DNA from: Coenobita brevimanus | Lineage: Eukaryota; Arthropoda; Malacostraca; Decapoda; Coenobitidae | DNA: 64,000 nucleotides | Assembly (NCBI GenBank): GCA_032717465.1 | Contig: CM064715.1 | Location: 39,282,659 to 39,346,658 of the forward strand | Reading direction: 5' to 3' | In this document: in pieces, positions 51,696-63,549 of the stretch | Layout of the letters: every line of letters starts with the position of its first letter | How positions within the stretch are numbered: position 1 is the stretch's first letter | Made by a program: the position numbers and the translations under genes | Notes under the pieces: model-generated | Databases searched by the model: none | What the model was told of the DNA's origin: nothing | Seen by the model: the letters and a program-made list of their open reading frames with translations, nothing else

Positions 51696-52735
51696 AAAGA
51701 AGTAAAGTGAGAAAGAAAGGGTGAAATAAAGGGAAATCAGGAAGATGGAAAATGAAAATGGAAAGGGGAGAATAGGGGGGAAAATGCGGAAGAAAAATGG
51801 AAAAAAAAAAAAAAGGAGAAAGAGGAAGATAGAACTGGAAGGGATTCTAGAGAAGACGAAGAATAACGAGAGAAGGGAGAAACGACTGGAGAGGAAGGAA
51901 AAGAAGAGAGGAGAGAAGAAAAGAAAAGGGTCAAAGAGAAAGCGAGGTGAATCGGGAATAGAATAGGAAATGAGGAGGATTGAGGGAGGGATAGGAGGAG
52001 ATGGGGACTGGAGGGTAGGCAGAAGGAGGGAAGGAGAAATGAAAGAGGGGATAGGGGTAGAGGCAGGGAGGAGAGGGAGAAAGAAGTGGACTGGGGAAGT
52101 AAGTAGGGGAGATAGACAAGGAACGGACAGGGAGAGAAAGGAAAGGAAGAAAAATGAACGGGAAGTGAGAGGACAAGGAGGAAGAGAGGGAAGGGAAGGA
52201 AAGGAGGGAAAGGAATGGGGATGGGGAGGGAGGAGTGAGAGAGAAGAGAAAAGGAGGAGGAGGAGGAAGGCAGGAGGGAAGAGGAAAGGAAAGGTTAGGG
52301 AAAGAAAGACAACAGACGGAAAGAAATGGAAGGAGAGTAAAGGAAGGGTTGGGAAAGGAAGTGGGAAGGCGAAGGAAAGAGGGAAGGGGAGGAGAGGAGA
52401 GGAAGGTGACAGAGGAGGAGAAAGAAGAGGGGAAAAATATGGAGGGGGGGGGGAGGAAGGGTAGATGAAAAAGATAAGGTAAGCAAGGAGTGAGAATAGG
52501 AGTGAGGAAGGAGGTAGGGAGGGGAGGCAGGGAGTAGGTGAGAAGGGTAGGGATGGAGTGAGAAAGGGAAACAGAAAGAAGGAAAAAGATAAGGAAAGGG
52601 GAGAAAAAAGGAAAGATAAAAGGGAAGGGGAAAGAGAAGAGAGGAAAGGGAAGAGGGCTGAGAGGAAGCAATGTATCAGAGGAGAAAAGGAAGACTGACA
52701 CAAAGGAAGGAGAAAGGGAAGAAGTCAAGTTATGG
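48950..52735. repeat. 3.8-kb purine-rich tract
   Basis: The plus strand is almost continuously A/G-rich (GGAAGGAAAG, GAAGAGAGG) with GA runs at 49310-49338 and 51655-51692. The complementary strand yields the long Ser/Leu/Pro/Phe frames at 50284-51450 and 51546-52703 (388 and 385 codons), which have no domain and are shadows. An embedded ~150-bp array is listed separately. Confidence 0.85.
49530..50260 (+). repeat. ~150-bp tandem array in the purine tract
   Basis: AATGACTGGAATGGTTGAAT (49571) recurs as AATGACTGGAAGGGGAGAAT (49744), AGTGGTTGGAAGGGCAGAAT (49902), AGTGACTGGAAGGGTAGAAT (50060) and AGTGATTGGAAGGGTAGAAT (50201), each followed by GTGGAGGAT or GTGGATGGAT. Spacing is 173, 158, 158 and 141 bp. 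Confidence 0.85.
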
Positions 52736-52748
52736 TGGTCACTTCAAC

Positions 52749-53481
<733 letters not shown>

Positions 53482-53773
53482 TCCTCCCCGTTCATCCTAG
53501 CCCGACCATATACTTTTTTCCAGGGCACATTTCCCCGCAGTAAATGGTGGGTGGGAGTAATAAAGGAGGATAATTTGTAGAGTAATTATGTTGATGCTAA
53601 TGATGCCACTAAGTAAGCGAATTATTACCGTTGGGCGTTGAGGTCTTGGGATCATTAATTTTAGTTATTTAATAAAGTATTCATTTACTCAATTAATTAT
53701 ATATTTCTCCTTGTTCATTTACCTCTTTATGTTTTGTTTTTAATTGGACGAGTGGATTTACTTCTTGTCTTAT

Positions 53774-53842
53774 TAATCCCTTAAATCCGAAAATCTTTTA
53801 AAATCAGGCCTCCACAGGACGATTTAATTCAACTTGAGAAGG
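53774..53842 (+). repeat. Dispersed bipartite motif, copy with both halves
   Basis: TTAATCCCTTAAATCCG is followed by CACAGGACGATTTAATTCAA and CTTGAGAAGG. Confidence 0.55.
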
Positions 53843-54075
53843 CAAATAGTCGAGAAAGAGTTATGGTTATATTGCAACTCCTCCAGTTTAAGAAAGTCTC
53901 TCCCAAGGATATTAAACTTGTCTGACCATTGTTGTGGTGGGATAAAAATAAAAGTCATTTGATGGAACAGCCTAACCATTTACGTATATGTACTGAAAAT
54001 ATCCTGTATAAGCCCTTGGAATAGGTCTCACGTAACAGATGTATACCGTACGTGTAGTTATACTGATTTAGTTGT

Positions 54076-54290
54076 CTCTGTAGTAGCAGTAGTACTGGTT
54101 GAAAGCCCCAGGTTCATCTGAAACGGGAGCCTGATGGACTACAAGCTCAAGTTACCCTTCTCTAGCAGTCCACCATCCTCCTTTCGGGTGATAGGAAGGG
54201 AAATGAGGGACATTTGTGCAACCGGGCAGTAGATCCGTCTGGTCATATTGGTGTTACCACTTGAGGGCGTCCCTTTCCAGCACCATCTGT
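54076..54290 (-). repeat. SINE-like dispersed repeat family B, copy 2
   Basis: The reverse complement of 37047-37281 in block order: GGGACGCCCTCAAGTGG, ATATGACCAGACGGATCTAC, TGCCCGGTTGCACAAA, GATGAACCTGGGG, then a short TAC tail at 54076-54095. Confidence 0.65.
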
Positions 54291-54598
54291 GTCGCTGTGT
54301 CCTTTACATATGTCGTGTCTGATTACCCCATTAACTGTTTTTAGTTATATTGTTTTACGAGGCTTTAAAATTTGTCTTGCATCTTAACCTCATTAGAATT
54401 TTATGTGTCCTAAAGTGGTTGTTCTTAAGGTATTTAGTGTATGCTTTGCTTAATAAAATGCAAGTTATTACACACTTCCCTGCACACGTACTGTATACAA
54501 ACACGCGCGCGCTCGTGGGCACAAGTGGTTATAAAAGTGGTCTGTTGTCCGAATGAACGCGATCCCAGGCAGTGGCAAGGAACAGTTTGATTATATTA

Positions 54599-54938
<340 letters not shown>

Positions 54939-55090
54939 GAAAAGAAAACAGACTGACCCCCCCCTCCTCCCCTCCAAAAAGAAAAAAGAGGAGGGGGAGG
55001 GAAGAAGCCAATTATAAAATCTAGGACACACAAAACATAAATCAGTGATACTCCAAATCCTCTCATGATCGAGAAAATTCTAGTATTGTG

Positions 55091-55150
55091 TTCCAGCTAT
55101 CACCAGACGATTTTATGCAGCTGAGAATGAGTTACAGGAGCCTGATAGTG
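55091..55150 (+). repeat. Dispersed motif core, best copy
   Basis: TTCCAGCTATCACCAGACGA, TTTTATGCAGCTGAGAATGA, GTTACAGGAGCCTGATAG. It serves as reference for the family. Confidence 0.65.
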
Positions 55151-55780
55151 CTACGGGAGAAGAGGAATGTAATAAGTTTTAATAAGGTATGCAAATTTGA
55201 GAAAAAATCCAAGAAAGGGAAAGGGACAGGAAAAATATGCATAAAAGATAAAAAACCTAGATAAATAAAGTCGACATCAATATAAAAAAAATGAGAAACA
55301 GGAAACAAAAACTATCCATCTACCATCCAGTCCTTTTCAGCCTTATCAGGAGCGTAGGGACCTAGGGCTAGGCTACTCAGTTCCAACATTTAAGGCAAGG
55401 ATGACCAGTCTCGCTTATCATGAGTGGCATTACGGGAACAAAAAACCCCAGCCACCTCACAAATGGAAATCCTTAAGGGCCCCATCCAGCTGGAACACCT
55501 TAACCCAATGGATCACTGGGCGTTAGTTTGGTTATATGCTTTGCACCCAATGTAATATGTGGTTTTCCTAATAACAGGAACTGAAGGTTGCATTACATCC
55601 AGTGAGTTGATGGCTTTTTCCCCTACCTACGAAAAAATAACAGTAATAATTAAATGAAGATGTCTATAAACAGAACACACAGATGATAACAGAATAGCCC
55701 GACGAACAATTGCATAACCAAGAAGGCAAACTGGAAAAAAAAAATCCGAGAGAAAAGGAAAAACACTAAAAGAAAAGAAG
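55151..55780. other. Unique sequence, nothing recognised
   Basis: A somewhat GC-richer patch with ordinary composition lies at 55320-55560. No coding frame or RNA is identified. Confidence 0.4.
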
Positions 55781-55789
55781 AATTGCTTG

Positions 55790-55914
55790 TCCCGAAAAAG
55801 GAAAAAAAAGAGCGTCCGGTTGTTGGCGAAGTACATAGGAGTAATAAAGCGAAAAACAGTGCTACTAAAACAAGGAGGGTGGGGGTAGTAATGAGTGACC
55901 TGGGAATGAGAATG

Positions 55915-55970
<56 letters not shown>

Positions 55971-57260
55971 GAGCTAAAGTGACATGAAAGCACCCAAATC
56001 TGACAGAAAAAAAATGAATGTGTAATGGGAAGAAAACTAAAAGAAAAGACTAATAAACCAACCCAAACAGTGAACAGTAAAACATGAACAGACCCAATAA
56101 AAAAGAAAAAAAAATCTGCAGGTAGTTGAGGAAGCACGTAGAAAGGGTAAGACAAAAAACCAAGACAATATAATGAGGGAAGAGGTAGCTTCGACTGACG
56201 GAAATAAAGGTTCGGGAACAATAAGAAAACTACAAAAAAAAAAAAAAAAAGAAGGGGGGGTCTCATATACGAAAGGAGACGTTGGAAAAGAATAACTGAG
56301 GGGAAAAAAAGCACAGACAAAGTACCCAGCCAAAATAAAGGAGCAATAATGAAAGCTCAGACAAAAGAAAAATAGACTTAACTCTTAAAAAACAAAAAAA
56401 ACAAAATCTGTGAGGTAGTTGGGGAGGCACGTACGAGGTGGTTGTAAAGACAAAAACAATGCCACTATAACGAGGGGAAGGGAGGTTACAGCTTCCTCGG
56501 AAATGCGAAAAGACTGAGATACCACAGACGAAAAGTAACCTGAAAGGGAAAACATTACGAAGATATACAAACACAGCACAGAGAAGCCATCCAAAATCAA
56601 TAGACTTTTGACACGGAACACCTACATTAAAATAAGGAAAAGCAAAAGACAGGAAAAGGGAGAAAGTCTGGTCAGTAGTTGAGAAGGAAGCAGGAGATGT
56701 AACGTCCTAAATCCTCGCTTGGTTTTGTCCCAGCTAACACCAGACAAATTTATCCAGTTCTGGGTGAGCCTTAGAAGCCGAGACAAAAGTTATGACCCTG
56801 TAATAACGGACGGGTGCTTCAGACTGCAATAAAAGCGCGAACATGGAAAAGAAATCTACATAGAAGAAAAAATACATAAAAATTCTGTAGTCGATAATAA
56901 TAAATAGCTCAAAGGAAAAAATATGAAAGACCATAATAATGAAAACAAGAAACACTGCAAAAACAAGGAAAAGACTTAGTGGAAGAAAACTACAGGCCAA
57001 AAATTATAAACATCAGAAGAGAGTTAATAACAAATGCAGCCAAAAGAAATGACAAAAACACATCCTTAACGGATAAGTTTGTAAGAAAGAGTGAAGAGCT
57101 TAAAAAAAAAAAAATGGAACGAAAAGATGTGTCAAAACCAGACTAAGAAGAGAAAAGATCTGGTAGGCAGTAGGTGAAGCACGTAGGCGGGGCAGTTAAG
57201 ACAAAAACAATGGCAGTATAACGAGGGAAAGGGGTAGTTACGGCTGCCTCAGAATGGCAT
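55790..57260 (+). repeat. ~290-bp satellite-like tandem array
   Basis: A marker block GGTAGTTGAGGAAGCACGTA (56121) recurs diverged at 55818, 56414, 56675 and 57167, followed each time by AAGACAAAAACAATGCCACT or AAGCGAAAAACAGTGCTACT, then TAACGAGGGGAAGG. Spacing is 303, 293, 261 and 492 bp. The last gap contains a dispersed-motif copy at 56724-56784. A (GA)n run (55917-55962) has grown in the first unit. Confidence 0.75.
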
Positions 57261-57277
57261 GCCTTGACTTAATGCTG

Positions 57278-58960
<1,683 letters not shown>

Positions 58961-58962
58961 GA

Positions 58963-59165
58963 CATAAAAGTGGTACCATATAAGGTAATTTGACAAGGCG
59001 AATCCAAATCTGCCATCAGCTGACCCCTGAGGTGGCGCCATCTAGCGACAACTTTAGTAAAAGTGCTTACTTTAAGCCTACTGGGATATAATAGTGGTCC
59101 CATGGATGGTTATTTGACATGGAGATCCAAATTTGCTGTCAGCTGACACCTGTGGTGGCGCACAG
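58963..59165 (+). repeat. Direct duplication, period 126 bp
   Basis: ATAAAAGTGGTACCATATAA (58963) and ATAATAGTGGTCCCATGGAT (59089) start two units, both containing ATTTGACA, ATCCAAAT, CAGCTGAC and GGTGGCGC. The GGTGGCGCCATCTAGCGA word is common in arthropod repeats. Confidence 0.7.
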
Positions 59166-59779
59166 CTCCAGAATCTGGGTACTGGGTCTCTGTGTTAAGG
59201 TTAGTCACATTGTATAGCAAACTGAAACAAGAGCCTCGCAGCTGCTCTCAGAGCAATTCTACTCATGTTCAGTCACCACTTTTTCGTACACCTTACCTGG
59301 TATAATGATCAACTTCCAGCTCTAGGATCTGAGCCTACTCACACGTCACCCTTGCCTTTCTACAGCAAGACTTGTGTTCATGTACCTCACTTCAGTTCTA
59401 CAATCTAAACAAAATCCTCAGGCGGTTGCAAGAAAATACTGTAGTCCGATTAAAGGTAGATATTGCTTTGAAGCTGTTCACTACAAGAGGTCTTTCATAA
59501 CCTGACTGAAATTGTCTGACTGTAGTGACAGTAGTAAGAGGAAAAATAGCAAAGTTGTTATTGTGTCGAGGGTATTTAAGGCCATATTTTTCTAAAACGG
59601 CGACGCGTCTTTTACGATCTTTTTGTGAAACACGTGAGGAAGCTAATGTCCTCAGACTACGGAAATCTTTTACATTTTAATTTAGGTAATGTTGGACGGT
59701 GATCCTCGTAGTGAATTGATTACAGAAGGCTATATATAACCCTTTACGAAGAAAAGTTTCTCCAAACTTGAATAAATAG

Positions 59780-59783
<4 letters not shown>

Positions 59784-59864
<81 letters not shown>
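59784..59864. repeat. (TA)n microsatellite
   Basis: Perfect TA run directly abutting the inverted repeat that starts at 59865. Confidence 0.97.
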
Positions 59865-59867
<3 letters not shown>

Positions 59868-60242
59868 ATTGATTTCATGAAATCCCAAGTGAATTCGTGA
59901 AATGAATTTAAGTTGGGGTGGGGTAATTTAGGTTAGGGTAGGGTAATTTAGGCTGCGGTTAGGTTAGGCTAGGATGATCTAGGTTAAGTTTAGGTTAGGT
60001 TAGGCTAGGTTAGTTAGGTTAAATTAGATTAGATTAATTCAGATGAACGCTTAACATAACATAACATTCATCTGAATTAATCTAACCTAACCTAACCTAC
60101 CTAACCTGGCCTTATACAACCTAAACTTAACCTAGATAATCCCGGCCTAACCTAACCGAAGCCTAACTTAACCTAACCTAGATTAACCCATCTCAGTTTA
60201 AACTCATTTAACGAATTCACTAGGAATTTCATGAATTCGCTG
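59865..60242. repeat. Foldback element with TTAGG/TTAGGT-like arms
   Basis: Arms 59868-60047 and 60067-60240 are imperfect reverse complements along their length. The outer ends share AAGTGAATTCGTGAAATGA and TAGTGAATTCGTTAAATGA, the middle parts are AGGTTAGGTTAGG and CCTAACCTAACCT, and the inner stem ATTAATTCAGATGAA is perfect around a ~20-nt loop with ACATAACATAAC. The G-rich word resembles arthropod telomeric TTAGG but is not a clean array. Confidence 0.8.
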
Positions 60243-60387
60243 GTTACACAAATTCCCTGTAACATAATTATATAAAGCCAGAAGCCATCTCACGATGGGA
60301 TCTCACTACCCGCGTAGCCTGAAAGTTTTTCCTCGGCGCATAATTTTGCATCTCCATGTCTGATTTGACGCAAATTCAGGATGTAAA

Positions 60388-60865
60388 ACGCACACAAACA
60401 AAACATGCCAGCCAGCCTCACAGCTTAAAACATTACCACTCCGCTCGCTTCGCAACGCAGGTGGTGAGTGGAGTGGTAATGTTTTCAGTTGTGAAGTTGG
60501 CTGGCTGGCTTTGTGTGTGGATAAACAAGATATCTCATGTACGGCTTGAGCTATCAACATGAAACTTTCAGGGTATCAAGCGATGGCTAAAATCTTGGAC
60601 GAGTTCGAAAATGGGCACTCGGAGTCAAGGTCAAAGTAACCAAAGGTTAACTAGTTGAGCTTTGGCAGCCATTTCGGTGACCTTGACCGTGAACCCGAGT
60701 GCCCATTTTCGAACGCATTCAAGATTTTGGCCATATCTGGACACCCTGAAAGTTTCATGTTGATAGCTCAAGCAGTTCATGAGATATCTTGTATACCCAC
60801 ACACAAATAAAGCCAGCCAGCCAACCTCACAAATGAAAACATTACCACTCCGCTAGCTCCGCAAT
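60388..60865. repeat. Composite palindrome (foldback/MITE-like)
   Basis: Arms 60466-60644 and 60673-60857 are reverse complements (GATATCTCATG, GAGCTATCAACATGAAACTT, TCAGGGT, GTTCGAAAATGGGCACTCGG, TCAAGGTCA). A further short inverted copy of the outer end at 60388-60457 makes a nested hairpin whose 16-bp stem AAAACATTACCACTCC (60427-60442 with 60470-60485) is perfect. No transposase frame is present. The 60306-60562 frames are palindrome shadows. Confidence 0.85.
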
Positions 60866-61297
60866 AGGGTGGCAATCTAATCACCCGTAATGACATTTGA
60901 AAGAAATTCTGGGTCATTTCTCAACAGTTCTTTCCAGTCCTGACTCACGTTCACACGATTTGCTTTTTGATCTTCAATATAAGATGGGGGAAGAATTTCA
61001 CCGAGACTCGGTGCATGCCAAAATCTTGTAAATAATAGCCAAACTGTGTAATGTGTGTGTCCGTCTGTGCGTTTCTTCGCTTCTTTCACGAGAACGGTAA
61101 TAAATATCTACTTAATTTTTTGTACATCAGGTCGGGGTAAAGTCCAAGGAGTGTCAGAAAAAAAAAATGGCAATCACGCGCGACGAGACGGCGCGAAATT
61201 GTCGGAAATCGCGACGTGCGAAAATATGCGAAAATAATTTTTTTTGGTTTTCTGTCAGAACTGGTTATTGTGAGCTCAATAACAGTATGGAAATAAA
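60866..61297. other. Unique sequence with CpG-rich patch
   Basis: A local CpG-rich stretch (about 61168-61226, GCGCGACGAGACGGCGCG and GTCGGAAATCGCGACG) contrasts with AT-rich flanks. No gene is recognised. Confidence 0.4.
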
Positions 61298-61592
61298 GAT
61301 AATTATCTCCGCAAAGGAGGTTATGTTTTCACCTCTTTCCGTTTGTTTGTATGTTGGTTGGTTTGTGAGCAAGATTACACAAAAACTACTGGACGGATTT
61401 CCACGAAACTTGGTAGAAGAATGGGCCTTGGCCCAGAATAGACTCAATAAATTTTGGTGCTGATCCAGAAATTGTTTTTCACTTTAACATTGCGAGATAA
61501 GGCTTTTTTCGACATTTTCATAAATTTTTTAGTGCATATTGCATGGATGTTGATGGCGGAGGTATGCGCTCTACTGAGTGCCATTCTAGTTG
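61298..61592 (+). repeat. Widespread ~290-bp repeat (GGTTATGTTTTCACC family), plus copy
   Basis: It begins TCTCCGCAAAGGAGGTTATG, continues TTTTCACCTCTTTCCGTTTG, CAAAAACTACTGGACGGATT and CGAAACTTGGTAGAAGAATG, and ends GGCGGAGGTATGCGCTCTAC, TGAGTGCC. The block order matches the minus copy at 22636-22926. I recall this type of repeat from many unrelated animals; its biology is unclear to me. The 61167-61463 frame reads through it and is not evidence of a gene. Confidence 0.75.
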
Positions 61593-61736
61593 TATATGCA
61601 AACATTTTGTGATTGAAAGGCTATTAGTTTGTTCCGCAAATTTTTGTAGGAAAGCACTAGTATGTATATAAAGACGTCCTTAAATGTGCTGTGTATTGTG
61701 ACATGCTGCATGACAGCAGGTTATGACCTCAGGTTA

Positions 61737-61815
61737 TTAACCTCCTAGTACCTTTTTTGTTTGTTTGTTTCAAGCATGTTACCTGAAGATTATTTAGTTC
61801 TGCCTAGGAAGGAGA
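61737..61815 (+). repeat. Dispersed bipartite motif, diverged copy
   Basis: TTAACCTCCTAGTACC, then GTTACCTGAAGATTATTTAG, then TTCTGCCTAGGAAGGAG, the same order as at 32938 and 38895. A reversed core lies at 61875-61908. Confidence 0.45.
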
Positions 61816-61975
61816 TTTTTTAGTTGAACGGGTTAGCTAAACTCTTTCTTTACCTTTTAATAAAATTGGCCTTTCCTGAGTGCAGTAAAATCGTCTAAGT
61901 AATGCAAGAATCAACAAATCTATCTCGAAGAGAGAAACCTGTGTTTTACACAGGAAAAATCATCTGAGAAATTAC

Positions 61976-62045
61976 CAATATGCCGGGAATCGAACCCGGG
62001 ACTCTCAGGTGAGAGCCAGGCAACATACCACTACACCACGACCAG
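61976..62045 (-). pseudogene. tRNA-Glu(CTC)-like module 1
   Basis: The minus strand has A-box-like TGGTGTAGTGGTATG, loop CTCTCAC with anticodon CTC, and B-box GGTTCGATTCC in a perfect T-arm. Acceptor ends CTGGTCG and CATATTG pair poorly, and the anticodon stem is disturbed, so it is probably a SINE head or pseudo-tRNA. Confidence 0.7.
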
Positions 62046-62234
62046 GTAAAACCCACGTTGTCACAATCTCGTAACCAATGTCCCTCCGCCCCCACTATGG
62101 GCCTGAAGAGGGTGAGTTAACCCCCTGGCACTCGGGCAAGTAGATGCTTTTTAATCTATCCCAAGCACTTACGGCAAGTCAAAATGAAGAGAGAAACCTG
62201 TATTTTATACGGGAAAAATCATCTGAGAAATTAC

Positions 62235-62268
62235 TAATATGCCGGGAATCGAACCCGGGACTCTCAGG
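62235..62268 (-). pseudogene. tRNA-Glu-like module 2, truncated
   Basis: Only the T-arm half (GGTTCGATTCC, CCTGAGAGTC) remains. It ends at CCTG, joining directly to the tail of module 3. Confidence 0.65.
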
Positions 62269-62306
62269 CCTGTATTTTACACAGGAAAAATCATCTGAGA
62301 AATTAC

Positions 62307-62370
62307 CAATATGCCGGGAATCGAACCCGGGACTCTCAGGTGAGAGCCAGGCAGCATACCACTACACCAC
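62307..62370 (-). pseudogene. tRNA-Glu(CTC)-like module 3
   Basis: Same A-box, CTC loop and T-arm as module 1. The 5' acceptor is replaced by CACGTGGTG sequence (GTGTAAAATA on the other side), so the acceptor stem is absent. Confidence 0.68.
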
Positions 62371-62540
62371 GTGTAAAATATAATTTTCTCTCTTCATTCT
62401 GACTTGCCGTAAGTGCTTGGGATAGATTAAAAAGCATCTACTTGCCCGAGTGCCAGGGGGTTAACTCACCCTCTTCAGGCCCACAGTGAGGGCGGAGGGA
62501 CGTTGGTTGCAAGATTGTGACAAAGTGAGTTTACTTTTAC

Positions 62541-62610
62541 CTGGTCGTGGTGTAGTGGTATGCTGCCTGGCTCTCACCTGAGAGTCCCGGGTTCGATTCC
62601 CGGCATATTG
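62541..62610 (+). pseudogene. tRNA-Glu(CTC)-like module 4, opposite strand
   Basis: The plus strand has CTGGTCG, TGGTGTAGTGGTATG (62548 on), CTC anticodon loop, B-box at 62590-62600 and CATATTG end. Only the first and last pairs of the acceptor stem plus one G-T fit, so a functional tRNA is unlikely. Confidence 0.7.
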
Positions 62611-62934
62611 GTAATTTCTCAGAAGAAAATCTGTCTCCGCAGTGAAGGGGTTAATGAAATCAATACCTAACTCCTTCAGCTGTGAAAGTCTAACCCAGCT
62701 TGAATGATAATGTCTTATGGTAAGGGAATTTAAATATATATATTTAGAGAGAGAGAGAGTATGATCTTCGTACCATGAGACTTTAGCATTTACGGTGGGT
62801 TGGACTGAACGAGTTAGTGGCTTAAGAAGAAAAATAATAACCTAGGCCTTTCTTACACCTTGGACGGCAGTGTGAGGAATACAGCTGTTAGTTCTCCCTC
62901 TCCCCTCAGGCCAACTCAGAGTCGGGGTAAAAAA

Positions 62935-63165
62935 TCGTTCGTAACTGGATCGTGTATCTGACTTCCTTTTGTCTGGGCTTGAGAATTATTTATGTTGATT
63001 TGGTCCCGTATTCATAAAGCCCTATGGCTTAAATTATGTTTGTGATTGCTTTTTTTACGCTTTTATATTTACCTAGCAAACGAGCCAAGAAGTTCTCTGT
63101 AAATGGATCGTGCATTTAAATTCACTGTCTGGGCTTATATTCATAAACTTTCTTGGGCTTCACTC
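62935..63165 (+). repeat. Diverged direct duplication, period ~150 bp
   Basis: GTAACTGGATCGTGTATCTG, GTCTGGGCTTGAG and ATTCATAAAGC (62940-63022) recur as GTAAATGGATCGTGCATTTA, GTCTGGGCTTATATTCATAAA (63100-63150). A core of the dispersed motif follows at 63197-63241. Confidence 0.55.
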
Positions 63166-63420
63166 CTTTACGTCGATGACATATTTCTCAAGTTTATCCT
63201 TGCTGCCCTCAGACAATTTATTCAGCTATTGGGAAACTCTTCCTTTCATTATGGGCTGATGGGGTTCGTTGTCATCACTTCCAATTGCTTCTTCGAAGCG
63301 AGCATGAAATATAAAAATGCGTCACTGGACTGAAGGGAGTAAGTTAAGTATATGTTTGTGTTTGCTTTTATTTTCACTCACGCAACTGCCAAATATTTCA
63401 CAAAGCTGGTTTAAATACAT

Positions 63421-63452
63421 CATCATCTTCATCATCGTCGTCGTCGTCGTTC
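63421..63452. repeat. (ATC)n(GTC)n short microsatellite
   Basis: CATCATCTTCATCATC leads into CGTCGTCGTCGTCG. Confidence 0.85.
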
Positions 63453-63549
63453 CGCATCGTTTTCCCTCTTGCAGGTGGGGTGAGGTAGGGTACAGAAAGC
63501 CATGAAAAGAAAAAACAGTGATGAGAAAATTAATCTACGCCGTGCTCAG

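Larger units (their letters stand above)
61964..62622. repeat. Long inverted repeat carrying tRNA-Glu-like modules
   Basis: Arms 61964-62196 and 62385-62622 are reverse complements with few differences. Inner parts share CGGCAAGTCA and AAGTAGATGCTTTTTAATCT; outer parts are the tRNA-like units. The 188-bp spacer holds two more units. The tail CCTGTGTTTTACACAGG (61938-61954) is itself a 7-bp hairpin. Confidence 0.88.

Noticed and set aside
50284..52703. Two minus-strand open frames of 388 and 385 codons
   Set aside because: They read the complement of a purine-rich tract, which lacks stop triplets. Ser/Leu/Pro/Phe only, with no domain.
59915..60180. True interstitial telomere
   Set aside because: Words vary (TTAGGT, TAGGGTAGGG, TAGGCTAGG) and are arranged as a foldback with non-telomeric ends, so only telomere-like.
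61976..62610. Functional tRNA-Glu genes
   Set aside because: Anticodon and B-box are fine, but acceptor stems do not pair and modules sit in inverted repeats with a shared tail. Repeat-derived pseudo-tRNAs fit better.
61927..62628. CRISPR-like alternation of repeats and spacers
   Set aside because: Only four units in mixed orientation, with tRNA boxes, in a eukaryotic context.
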